This document shows, one piece after another, positions 52,720 through 60,862 of a DNA stretch of 64,000 nt; positions within the stretch are counted from its first letter, which is position 1, and every line of letters begins with the position of its first letter. Under the pieces are notes generated by a model that was not told the origin of the DNA, ran no database searches, and saw nothing but the letters and a program-made list of their open reading frames with translations. The stretch comes from G965222505 sp965222505. Lineage in GTDB: Bacteria > Bacteroidota > Rhodothermia > Rhodothermales > DATKEJ01. The DNA lies in contig OZ244956.1 in NCBI GenBank assembly GCA_965222505.1, positions 3,348,001 through 3,412,000 of the forward strand, in the 5' to 3' direction. The translations under genes were made by a program, and so were the position numbers.

Positions 52720-53991
52720 ATGCTGGACATCATTGCGATTGTGCTGGGCGGTGGAGCCGGTTCTCGGCTCTTTCCCCTTACCCAGCACCGTTCCAAGCCG
52801 GCCGTACCGCTCGCTGGTAAATACCGGCTCATCGACATTCCCATCTCCAATAGTCTCAATTCCGGCATCAACCGGATTTTGGTCCTGACTCAGTTTAACT
52901 CGGCCAGCCTGAACCGACACGTGTCCGAAGCGTACCGCTTTGACCGGTTTGGGCGCGGCTTTGTTACCGTCTTGGCTGCCGAGCAGACCATCCACTCCAA
53001 AGAATGGTTTCAGGGCACGGCTGATGCCGTGCGGCAGAGTTTTCAACACCTTCAAGGGCACCGCCATGAGTATGTGTTGATTTTGTCCGGAGATCAACTC
53101 TACCAGATGGATTACCGCCCGATGATTGCGCAGCACAAGAAAAAGAAGGCGGCCATCTCCATTGCCACGATTCCGGTAACGGCAGAGGATGCCACCGGGT
53201 TTGGTATCCTGAAGACGGATGAGAACGGCTTTATCGAGAAATTCGTCGAGAAACCGCCGCTTGATGCGTTGGACGGGCTCGAAAGCGAAGTGTCCGATGA
53301 GATGAAAGCCGAGGGGCGGATCTATCTGGCTTCGATGGGCATCTACATCTTCAACCGGAACGTCTTGGGCAAGGATCTCGAAGACAATCAGGACTTTACC
53401 GACTTTGGAAAGCAGGTCATTCCCAAGGCGATTCAGGATCATGCCGTTGTCAGTTATCCGTTTACCGGATATTGGAGTGACATTGGTACCATTCGCTCGT
53501 TCTATGATGCCAACCTCGGGCTGGCCGCTCGGAAGCCGGCCTTCGACACCTACAACCCGATGCGGCCGATTTACACCAACGCACGGATTCTGCCGCCGGC
53601 CAAGATCGAAAGTTGTTACATCCAGGACTCCCTGATTGCCGAAGCCTGTATCATTGTCAATAGCCACATCTCGAACTCCGTGATCGGTATTCGGCAGTTC
53701 ATCGGGTATAACACGACCATTCGTAACTCTATCCTCATGGGGGCCGATTATTACAACTGGCATGACAGCAGCATGCGCACCCGTGAGGTGGACGGCCCCA
53801 ACCTGCCGGGCATCGGTCGCGAGACCTACCTCGAAAATGCCATCGTGGATCGCAACGCCAGCATCGGCGAACACTGCGTCATTAAAAACCAGGACAAGGT
53901 CCATGAAGCCGATGGCGACTTTTACTACATCCGGGACGGCATTGTCATCATTCCCAAAAACGCCGTCGTGCCCAACGGCACCGTGATCTAA
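52720..53991 (+). CDS. glgC: Glucose-1-phosphate adenylyltransferase
   Basis: A 423-residue enzyme that makes ADP-glucose for glycogen synthesis. LGGGAGSRLFPLTQHRSKPAVPLAGKYRLIDIPISNS is the nucleotide-binding start, LTQFNSASLNRHVSEAY and WFQGTADAVRQ follow, and YVLILSGDQLYQMDY holds the catalytic aspartate. The C-terminal left-handed beta-helix has hexapeptide repeats (IENAIVDRNASIGEHC, IVIIPKNAVVPNGTVI). The ASLNRH and QGTADAVRQ wording is more like the cyanobacterial/plant type than the E. coli type. No other glycogen gene is adjacent, so it may be expressed alone. Confidence 0.93.
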   Translation: MLDIIAIVLGGGAGSRLFPLTQHRSKPAVPLAGKYRLIDIPISNSLNSGINRILVLTQFNSASLNRHVSEAYRFDRFGRGFVTVLAAEQTIHSKEWFQGTADAVRQSFQHLQGHRHEYVLILSGDQLYQMDYRPMIAQHKKKKAAISIATIPVTAEDATGFGILKTDENGFIEKFVEKPPLDALDGLESEVSDEMKAEGRIYLASMGIYIFNRNVLGKDLEDNQDFTDFGKQVIPKAIQDHAVVSYPFTGYWSDIGTIRSFYDANLGLAARKPAFDTYNPMRPIYTNARILPPAKIESCYIQDSLIAEACIIVNSHISNSVIGIRQFIGYNTTIRNSILMGADYYNWHDSSMRTREVDGPNLPGIGRETYLENAIVDRNASIGEHCVIKNQDKVHEADGDFYYIRDGIVIIPKNAVVPNGTVI

Positions 53992-54085
53992 ACGCTGATT
54001 TAGACCCTGTCCCGATTGGCCGAAGCAACCTTGGCCGTTGCTGTGTGTCTATGCTGAAACGATCCCTGTTTCACGTAGCACCTTC

Positions 54086-54832
54086 ATGCGTCTTCTTTTC
54101 TTCTGTCTGATGGCCGGCTCTGCCGGCTGTGCCCTGTTTCGTTCCACGCCAGACTTGCCGTTGCCCGAACTGGTACGTGTGCCCGGTGGGACCTTTCTGA
54201 TGGGCGATGTCTTCGATTTTGACAATACCGATGCCCTGCCGGTGCATGAGGTCACGGTACCCGGTTTCGAAATCATGACCCATGAGGTGACCTATGCCCA
54301 ATACGATGCCTATGCCCGTGCGGTGGAACGGCCCCTGCCGGAAGACGATGGCAAGGGCCGTGGAGAACGAGCCGTAGTGACCGTCAACTGGGAGGAAGCC
54401 CAGGCGTATTGCGAAGCCCACGGCATGCGCTTGCCGACCGAGGCAGAGTGGGAATATGCCGCCCGAAGTGGCGGACAGCCCCAACGGTATGCCGGAACGG
54501 ATTCCCTCCGCACTCTGCCTGCCTATGCCTGGTTTGACAACAGCCATCTGGGGGTGTTTAAAGGCATTCCTGTGCGCCAAAAACACCCCAATGCCCTCGG
54601 GGTGTACGACATGAGTGGCAACGTGCACGAATGGATCGGGGCCTATTATCAATTCTATCCCAAACCCGGCGAAGCACCCGCATACAGCGACCTCGAAACC
54701 TCCGGCATCCGCATCCTGCGCGGCGGCAGCTACGACGGCCTCGCCGACTATACCCAGACCTTCTGGCGCATGGGGACCCTCCGCGATGAACGCGCCGATA
54801 ACATCGGCTTTCGGTGTGTAAAACCCGGCTGA
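54086..54832 (+). CDS. FGE/SUMF1-like lipoprotein
   Basis: A 248-residue predicted lipoprotein from the ATG at 54086 (a TTG at 54038 lies in frame but is unlikely). The lipobox is SAGC. The formylglycine-generating-enzyme-like fold has LVRVPGGTFLMGDVFD, the EVTYAQYDAYARAVE helix, NWEEAQAYCEAHGMRLPTEAEWEYAAR, MSGNVHEW, RILRGGSYDG and NIGFRCVKPG. The two active-site cysteines of true FGE enzymes (RVLRGGSW...C-x4-C) are not present, so it is probably a non-catalytic relative such as a structural or binding protein on the outer membrane. Confidence 0.88.
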   Translation: MRLLFFCLMAGSAGCALFRSTPDLPLPELVRVPGGTFLMGDVFDFDNTDALPVHEVTVPGFEIMTHEVTYAQYDAYARAVERPLPEDDGKGRGERAVVTVNWEEAQAYCEAHGMRLPTEAEWEYAARSGGQPQRYAGTDSLRTLPAYAWFDNSHLGVFKGIPVRQKHPNALGVYDMSGNVHEWIGAYYQFYPKPGEAPAYSDLETSGIRILRGGSYDGLADYTQTFWRMGTLRDERADNIGFRCVKPG

Positions 54833-54907
54833 GTTTTTCGGACCTTTTTTTAAGGCGCAGCCGTTTATGGGCCGAACGTATGTTTCCCCGCTGCTTATCC
54901 AACGGCC

Positions 54908-55918
54908 TTGACGCCTCACGTACTCCTCGGCATCGAAAGCTCCTGTGACGACACTGCTGCTGCCGTTCTGGTTGATGGCATCTTGCGGTCAAGTGTCGTC
55001 TCCGCCCAACTCGACCATGCCGATTTCGGCGGGGTCGTGCCGGAACTGGCCTCCCGCGCTCACCAGCGCCTGATTGTGCCGGTCGTAAACCGGGCGTTAC
55101 AGGAAGCCGGGGTCTCGCGCACGGACCTGGATGCCGTGGCGGTTACCTATGGGCCTGGCCTGGCTGGTTCGTTATTGGTGGGTGTCAGTTTTGCGAAAGC
55201 GCTGGCGTTTGCACTGGAGGTACCCCTAATCGGCGTGAACCACCTGGAAGGTCACATCTACTCGGTCTTTTTGCAGGAACCGGCACCGCCCTTTCCCTAC
55301 CTGTGTCTGACGGTTTCTGGAGGGCACACGCAGTTGGGGGTCGTGGAAGAGGGGTTTCAACATTCCCTGCTGGGCCGGACCCTGGACGATGCCGCAGGGG
55401 AAGCCTTCGACAAGGTCGCCAAAATGCTGGACCTCGGCTACCCTGGCGGACCCGTCATTGACCGGCTCGCCAAACAGGGAGACCCAACGTTTCACCGGTT
55501 TCCCCGTACACGGCTTGGCGCGTACGATTTTTCGTTCAGCGGCATCAAGACCTCGGTGCTGTATTACCTCAACCGGTTTGATGAGGCCGGGCGCAAGGCC
55601 TTCCTGGCGGATCATCTGGCTGATGTGTGTGCCTCCTTCCAGGCGGCCATTGTCGATGTGCTCATCGGTGCCCTCCGCAAAGCCGTGCGTGAAACCGGTA
55701 TCCGGCATGTGGCCATTGTGGGTGGTGTGTCGGCGAATTCGGCCTTGCAGGAACGTGCTCGCAAGTATGCAGCAAAGGACCGGTTCGAAGTGTATATTCC
55801 GCCGCTGGCCTATTGCATGGACAACGCCGCCATGATTGCCATGACGGGTTATTTTAAGGGAAAGGCAGGCCACACCAGCCCGCTCTCCCTGTCTGCACAG
55901 CCGAATTTGGCTATATGA
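54908..55918 (+). CDS. tsaD: tRNA threonylcarbamoyladenosine synthase component TsaD
   Basis: A 336-residue Kae1/TsaD ATPase that transfers threonylcarbamoyl to A37 of ANN-reading tRNAs, with TsaB and TsaE. GIESSCDDTAAAVL is the N-terminal ATPase motif, NHLEGHIYSVF holds the two iron-binding histidines, VSGGHTQL, LDDAAGEAFDKVAKML, SFSGIKTSVLYYL and VGGVSANSALQ follow, and a DNAAMIAMTGY C-terminal motif completes the site. The best start is a TTG at 54908, before the conserved region; no ATG fits. mltG begins 12 bases after the stop. Confidence 0.94.
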   Translation: MTPHVLLGIESSCDDTAAAVLVDGILRSSVVSAQLDHADFGGVVPELASRAHQRLIVPVVNRALQEAGVSRTDLDAVAVTYGPGLAGSLLVGVSFAKALAFALEVPLIGVNHLEGHIYSVFLQEPAPPFPYLCLTVSGGHTQLGVVEEGFQHSLLGRTLDDAAGEAFDKVAKMLDLGYPGGPVIDRLAKQGDPTFHRFPRTRLGAYDFSFSGIKTSVLYYLNRFDEAGRKAFLADHLADVCASFQAAIVDVLIGALRKAVRETGIRHVAIVGGVSANSALQERARKYAAKDRFEVYIPPLAYCMDNAAMIAMTGYFKGKAGHTSPLSLSAQPNLAI

Positions 55919-55930
55919 TCTGGAAGTTCT

Positions 55931-56977
55931 TTGGGTAAAAAAATAAAAATCATCTTCAGCCTTCTGGTCGTACTTGGCCTGATCGGGGCAGGGGCCGCCT
56001 TTTGGCTACGGTATGCCTCGAACACGCCCGACTTTGAGGGTGAACGTGGCATCAAAATTGCACAGGGCACCAGCTTTGAAGGGGTAGCGGATTCGCTGCA
56101 ATCTGCCGGGCTGCTCAAAAACCGGGTAGCCTTCGAGGTGATGGGGTATGCAACCGGCTGGGCACGCCAGATGAAACCGGGCTATTACGCATTTGAATCA
56201 GGCACCAGCACCTACGATTTGCTGGATCGGATTCGGAAGGGGCTGCAAACGCCGGTCCGGGTTACCATTCCACCCGGCACGCGCCCCGGCGTAGTGGCTG
56301 CCGTGCTGCGGCGGGACCTTGATGTGGATTCAACGGCCTTTCGGGCAGCCTTGCGTAACCCCAAGGTGCTGGAAGAACTGAAGACAGACTCGTTGCACCT
56401 CTTTGGCTATATGCTCCCGGAAACCTACCAGATCTACTGGGGCTCCAGCGCGGAAGCCGTCGTGAAACGCCTCAAGCGGGAATTCGAGCGGTTTTTTACG
56501 GACGAGATGCGCCAGCAAGCCGCCGACCAAAACCTGACCATTCCGGAAGTCATTCGGCTGGCCTCCATTGTGCAATGGGAGGCCCGGATTGAGGAAGAGA
56601 AACCACGGGTGGCCGGTGTGTACCTCAACCGGCTACGTATCGGCATGCCCCTTCAGGCAGACCCGACCGTTCAGTACGCACTCATGCAAATGGACGGCGG
56701 CCGCATGCGGCGGCTGCTGTTTCGGGATTATGAGGTCAACCATCCCTACAATACCTATCGCTATGGGGGGCTGCCGCCGGGGCCGATCAACAACCCCGAC
56801 CCTGCATCCATCCGCGCCGTGCTGAAGCCGGAACCGCACAGCTATCTGTATTTCGTAGCCGATGGATCGGGGCGGCACCGGTTTAGTCGTACCCTTGCTG
56901 AGCACAACCGGGCCGCCGCCGATTACCGCCGCCTGATGCGCCAGCGCCGAAGGGAACAGGCCGCACAGGGCGGGTAG
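55931..56977 (+). CDS. mltG: Endolytic transglycosylase MltG
   Basis: A 348-residue inner-membrane lytic transglycosylase (YceG family) that cuts nascent peptidoglycan and sets glycan length. A cytoplasmic stub and one transmembrane helix (about 5-26) precede a LysM-like part (IKIAQGTSFEGVADSLQSAGLLKN) and the catalytic domain. The catalytic glutamate is in LASIVQWEARIEEEKPRVAGVYLNRL, followed by QADPTVQYAL, YNTYRYGGLPPGPINNP and FVADGSGRHRFSRTLAEHN. The start is a TTG at 55931. It forms a pair with tsaD and is convergent with the FG-GAP gene three bases away. Confidence 0.93.
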   Translation: MGKKIKIIFSLLVVLGLIGAGAAFWLRYASNTPDFEGERGIKIAQGTSFEGVADSLQSAGLLKNRVAFEVMGYATGWARQMKPGYYAFESGTSTYDLLDRIRKGLQTPVRVTIPPGTRPGVVAAVLRRDLDVDSTAFRAALRNPKVLEELKTDSLHLFGYMLPETYQIYWGSSAEAVVKRLKREFERFFTDEMRQQAADQNLTIPEVIRLASIVQWEARIEEEKPRVAGVYLNRLRIGMPLQADPTVQYALMQMDGGRMRRLLFRDYEVNHPYNTYRYGGLPPGPINNPDPASIRAVLKPEPHSYLYFVADGSGRHRFSRTLAEHNRAAADYRRLMRQRRREQAAQGG

Positions 56978-56980
56978 GGA

Positions 56981-58237
56981 TTAAGGAATTGCGTCAAAGG
57001 CAAAGACGGCCCCTTGCATGGAACCAACGTCCGGCGCACCCACGATGAGTTCGGTATCGGTCAGTTTGATGGCGTGGCCGAAGCGGTCCGTAACGTTGCG
57101 GGTTTCAGGGGCATCCGGCGCAAAACGCATCTTGGCTGTCCAGTCATCCCCGGATTGCTGGAACGCGAAGGCATAGCCAATGCCGCCGGCTGCAGTACTC
57201 GTCCCCCCAATCGCACCTACAGCAAGCTGATTGCCCCGCAGGGCCAATGCCCATCCGAAATAAGGCGCTGGATTCGCTGCACCGGGTGCGATGGTGGCTT
57301 GCCGATCCCAGGAGGAACCACTACGCTGGTAAAGGTACACCAGTCCGCCGTTCCGTGTAGAATTGGGTGCACCGACGGCCATTTGATTTCCGTCCAGACA
57401 AACAGACCAGCCAAACGTGTCCTGATTGCTGTTGTTTGGACTGCGGAGGCGGGCCTGGCGTTGCCATCGGTTGCCTTCCAGGGTGTAGATATAAGCCGCC
57501 CGTTCACCTCCGGTCAGAGACGCTGTTCCTACTGCTGCTTGCGGGCCGTCTACATCCAGTGCAATGGCAAAGGCATCGCCCGGCTGGGCGGCCTCGCCAA
57601 CGATGCGATCGGTCTCGACCCATGTTTCGCCGGTGCGTTCAAACGCATACAGCGCGCCTTCCCGTTGCGGATTTTCGACCTCATTGGGCGCACCCACCAA
57701 AATAAACCGGTTCGTAATGCCGACAGTCCAGCCAAAGAAGTCGCGCACTTGAGGATCTGAGGGGACCAACTCGGCTTGCAGCGCCCAGGCAGAATCCGTT
57801 TGGGTGAATACGTAAGCAGCGCCGCTGATGTTGTTTTTCAGGGGGGCGCCAACAACGATGGTGTTGCCTTCAAGCGCAACGGCCCGTCCGAACCATTCAT
57901 TGCCCGTGCTCTCCGGGGGGGTGAGTTTGGCCGTCTGGGACCATAGGGCTCCATCCTTTTCGAAGACGTACACGGCCCCCTGGTTGTTGGATTTGCCGAT
58001 GGCACTTACGAGGAGCCGGTTGCCGTCTAGGTCCATGGGTGAACCGAAAACGTCGGCCACGTTCACGTCGCCTGGTGCGATGGTGGCATGGGGGAATTGG
58101 GTATCCAGATCCGCTGGCAGGTCCGGTTCAGTGACTTCGCACCCCTGGATCATGAAACCCAGGCACAACACCACCCTCGCAATAGATATGGGATGTCGAA
58201 TGGTCAATACTTTTATTTCTTTCAAGGCCGCATACAA
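56981..58237 (-). CDS. FG-GAP repeat lipoprotein
   Basis: A 418-residue predicted lipoprotein: the leader ends in the lipobox MIQGC (Cys33). The rest forms about seven blades of a beta-propeller. The recurring pattern is a phrase such as FGWSVCLDGNQMAVGAPN or FGRAVALEGNTIVVGAPL, followed by GAVYVFEKDG-like strands. This is the FG-GAP fold of integrin alpha chains and many bacterial surface proteins. A binding role is likely; the ligand is unknown. It is the only gene on this strand between mltG and glpK. Confidence 0.9.
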   Translation of the reverse strand: MYAALKEIKVLTIRHPISIARVVLCLGFMIQGCEVTEPDLPADLDTQFPHATIAPGDVNVADVFGSPMDLDGNRLLVSAIGKSNNQGAVYVFEKDGALWSQTAKLTPPESTGNEWFGRAVALEGNTIVVGAPLKNNISGAAYVFTQTDSAWALQAELVPSDPQVRDFFGWTVGITNRFILVGAPNEVENPQREGALYAFERTGETWVETDRIVGEAAQPGDAFAIALDVDGPQAAVGTASLTGGERAAYIYTLEGNRWQRQARLRSPNNSNQDTFGWSVCLDGNQMAVGAPNSTRNGGLVYLYQRSGSSWDRQATIAPGAANPAPYFGWALALRGNQLAVGAIGGTSTAAGGIGYAFAFQQSGDDWTAKMRFAPDAPETRNVTDRFGHAIKLTDTELIVGAPDVGSMQGAVFAFDAIP

Positions 58238-58267
58238 ACTCCTGGATGTAACGCCCTCAAAATACCC

Positions 58268-59764
58268 TCAGGACTTCGGTGTTAACCATCCCCTGGTGCG
58301 CCCAACGGCCTTTTGCCATCCCGCATAGAGGGTTTCACGGGTGTCTGGGGTCATGGTGGGTGTAAAGGTGCGGTCGATGTGCCGGTTTTGGGCCAGTACG
58401 TCCTTGTCATAAAACCCGACGGCCAATCCGGCAAGGTAGGCCGCCCCCAGGGCGGTAGATTCGAGCAAGGCTGGACGTTCGACGGGTACCCCAAGGACAT
58501 CGGCCTGAAATTGCATGAGCAGGTTGTTGGCCGTGGCCCCGCCGTCTACGCGCAGCGTCGAGAGGGCAATACCGGCATCTTTTTGCATGGCGCTGAGGAC
58601 GTCCCGCGTTTGGTAGGCCAGCGATTCCAGGGTAGCCCGGACGAAGTGGGCTTTGGAGGTGCCGCGTGTGAGGCCGAAGACCGCACCACGGGCGTACATA
58701 TCCCAGTAGGGGGCACCCAGGCCCGCAAAGGCGGGCACCACATACACGCCGTCCGAATCGTTCACCTGGCCTGCAATCGTCTCAGACTCGGGTGCTGTTT
58801 GAATGAGTTCGAGGCCATCACGCAGCCATTGAATGGCGGCACCAGCAATGAAAACACTACCTTCCAGGGCATACTCGACCCGGCCATCCAGCCCCCAGGC
58901 AATCGTGGTGAGCAGTCCTTCATGGGAGGCAACGGCTTCGGCGCCGGTGTTCATCAGCATAAAGCAGCCCGTGCCGTAGGTGTTTTTTGCCATGCCCGCA
59001 TCGAAGCAGGTTTGGCCGAAGAGGGCGGCTTGTTGATCTCCGGCGATCCCGGCAATGGGAATAGAGACGCCATCGAACAGGTCGGGTATCGTCTGGCCGA
59101 AGTGGGTACTTGAAGGTAGCACCTCGGGCAAGACCGTTTGGGGGATGTCCAGGGTCTCAAGCATTCGGGCATCCCAGTCCAGGTTTCGGATGTTATAGAG
59201 CAAAGTGCGGGAGGCGTTGGAATAATCTGTGACGTGCTGCGCACCGCCGGTCAGGTTCCAGAGGAGCCAGGTGTCGATGGTGCCGAAACAGAGGGTCCCG
59301 GCCCTGGCCCGGTCCCGTGCGCCATCTACATGGTCCAGTATCCATTTCAGTTTGGTGCCGGAAAAATAGGCATCCAGTACGAGACCGGTCTGTTCCCGGA
59401 CGTATGGTTCCAGGCCCTGGGCTTTGAGTGCATCGCAGGTGGCGGCGGTGCGGCGGTCTTGCCAGACGATGGCCTTGTGAATGGGTTGGCCGGTGGTGCG
59501 GTCCCACACGACCGTCGTTTCACGCTGGTTGGTGATGCCGATGGCGGCGACGTCGGAGGGGGGCGTGTCGGTTTGTTGCAGGACGGCGCGGGCAACGGCC
59601 CACTGGGTTTCCCAGATTTCGAGCGCATCATGCTCGACCCAACCTGCCCGCGGGAAATGCTGGGTGAATTCCTGTTGGGCCACGCCGTGGATGGCACCGT
59701 CGGCATCAAAGAGGATGGCCCGAGAACTGGTGGTTCCCTGGTCCAGGGCAAGGATGTAGTTCAA
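58268..59764 (-). CDS. glpK: Glycerol kinase
   Basis: A 498-residue FGGY kinase that makes glycerol 3-phosphate. The N-terminal DQGTTSSRAILFD is the ATP-binding start; the WVEHDALEIW, GITNQRETTVVWDRTTGQPIHKAIVWQDRR and SGTKLKWILDHV blocks are specific to glycerol kinase. AGDQQAALFGQTCF carries the catalytic aspartate, and NTYGTGCFMLMNTG the phosphate loop. A 204-bp element with terminal inverted repeats begins four bases upstream of the start. No glpF or glpD is adjacent. Confidence 0.96.
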   Translation of the reverse strand: MNYILALDQGTTSSRAILFDADGAIHGVAQQEFTQHFPRAGWVEHDALEIWETQWAVARAVLQQTDTPPSDVAAIGITNQRETTVVWDRTTGQPIHKAIVWQDRRTAATCDALKAQGLEPYVREQTGLVLDAYFSGTKLKWILDHVDGARDRARAGTLCFGTIDTWLLWNLTGGAQHVTDYSNASRTLLYNIRNLDWDARMLETLDIPQTVLPEVLPSSTHFGQTIPDLFDGVSIPIAGIAGDQQAALFGQTCFDAGMAKNTYGTGCFMLMNTGAEAVASHEGLLTTIAWGLDGRVEYALEGSVFIAGAAIQWLRDGLELIQTAPESETIAGQVNDSDGVYVVPAFAGLGAPYWDMYARGAVFGLTRGTSKAHFVRATLESLAYQTRDVLSAMQKDAGIALSTLRVDGGATANNLLMQFQADVLGVPVERPALLESTALGAAYLAGLAVGFYDKDVLAQNRHIDRTFTPTMTPDTRETLYAGWQKAVGRTRGWLTPKS

Positions 59765-59768
59765 GGAG

Positions 59769-59972
59769 TGTGGGTTGTACGCTCGCGGTCGCAGGTTTCA
59801 GGCCGCAGCGCGGGAGAAGGCCGAGGCCGCTCGCTGGTTGTACGTTGAAAGATACGGCATTAGGCACAACAAACTAACAACAAACGAGCGTAGCGACAAA
59901 CCATAAGGTTCACGCTAGTAAACGAAGTAAACCACTAACAACGAGCCCGCGTCAGCGGGCGTACAACCCACA
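59769..59972. mobile_element. 204-bp MITE-like element with 14-bp terminal inverted repeats
   Basis: TGTGGGTTGTACGC (59769-59782) and GCGTACAACCCACA (59959-59972) are perfect inverted ends. The interior has no coding potential; it holds a GCCCGC-GTCA-GCGGGC hairpin (59945-59960), AGCGTAGCGA and ACGAAGTAAACC segments, related to motifs in the repeat at 48156-48226. No clear target-site duplication is visible. Its left end is four bases from the glpK start. From 59973 to 60133 lies an AT-rich promoter-like stretch with TACATAT repeats. Confidence 0.7.
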
Positions 59973-60133
59973 AAAAAATAAAAAAGCTCTGTACTATTAC
60001 ATATGTTTTACATATATTAAATCAGATGTGTAGGCGAAATATAGAATATCGAACCATACCGTATTTTCCGGGCGTGGCGGCGCAGGCCTTGGACGCTGTG
60101 CTCTGGCGTTCGGTGCTTAATGCCGTCGTTTAT

Positions 60134-60691
60134 ATGGAGTCGTTTTGGGTTACGTTTTCCGGGTACATTCTGGCGCTTGCCGGTTTTGTATTTGCGTTGT
60201 TTCAGTTTCGGTTACGCAAGCAGGCCGATGTGGAACAATTGCAGATGCGGCATCATTTTGAAGAAGCGGCCACCATGCGGGAGCAGCGGTTTGCAGCGTA
60301 TCGGGAGTATCTGGGCAAATTGGACCGGATCCATGCTGCCATTGTGTCTCCACCCATTCGGGCGCCTGCTGATGCAGGCCCGGAAAAAACGGGGCGCAAA
60401 GTTGCTACATTCGTCGTACATTGGGGTCAGGAGCACAATAAGGCGCTTGAGGAACTCAGTGGGCTTCGGCTGGTGTGTAGCGAGCCGATTTTAACCTTGC
60501 TCGATGAGTACACGACTGTAGCCGAGTCGTATGTACGAGGCACCGTGGAGCGCCTACAGCACTTGGAGGACGGCCCGGCCGGCTACCTACAGCGATCGGT
60601 CTGGTTACCCCTGCTGGCCGAACGCGAGCGGCTTCAGCAACTGAAGCGCCGAATGGAAGCGCAAATGCGTTTGGACATCGGTGCCGATTGA
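60134..60691 (+). CDS. Membrane protein of unknown function with helical cytoplasmic domain
   Basis: A protein of about 185 residues from the ATG at 60134 (an ATG at 60026 is also in frame). One transmembrane helix at the start (VTFSGYILALAGFVFALFQF) is followed by a charged helical domain: MREQRFAAYREYLGKLDRIH, and later ESYVRGTVERLQHLEDG and LLAERERLQQLKRRMEAQM. The overall look is of a single-span protein with a coiled-coil-like soluble part. No family is recognised. Confidence 0.6.
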   Translation: MESFWVTFSGYILALAGFVFALFQFRLRKQADVEQLQMRHHFEEAATMREQRFAAYREYLGKLDRIHAAIVSPPIRAPADAGPEKTGRKVATFVVHWGQEHNKALEELSGLRLVCSEPILTLLDEYTTVAESYVRGTVERLQHLEDGPAGYLQRSVWLPLLAERERLQQLKRRMEAQMRLDIGAD

Positions 60692-60768
60692 GGCCGATTT
60701 GGGTTGTCTCCCCCTTGTACCAGAATGGTTAGCCCATGCGCACAGCTAACCCCTATGTTTGATAATGG

Positions 60769-60845
60769 TCAATGGTCGATTGTCAATGGTCGATTGTCAA
60801 TGATTCTTGTTCGTTGACCATTGGCTATTGACCATCGACCATTGA
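60769..60845. repeat. 77-bp hairpin repeat of TCAATGGTCGATTG type before parC
   Basis: The left part repeats GGTCAATGGTCGATTGTCAA. The right part is its inverted counterpart, TTGACCATTGGCTATTGACC and ATCGACCATTGA; arms of about 32 bases pair with five mismatches around a 13-base loop. It ends 17 bases upstream of the parC start. It is similar in design, but not in sequence, to the TGCGTATTGCG family. Confidence 0.8.
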
Positions 60846-60862
60846 TAATTCCTTCAGCACCA

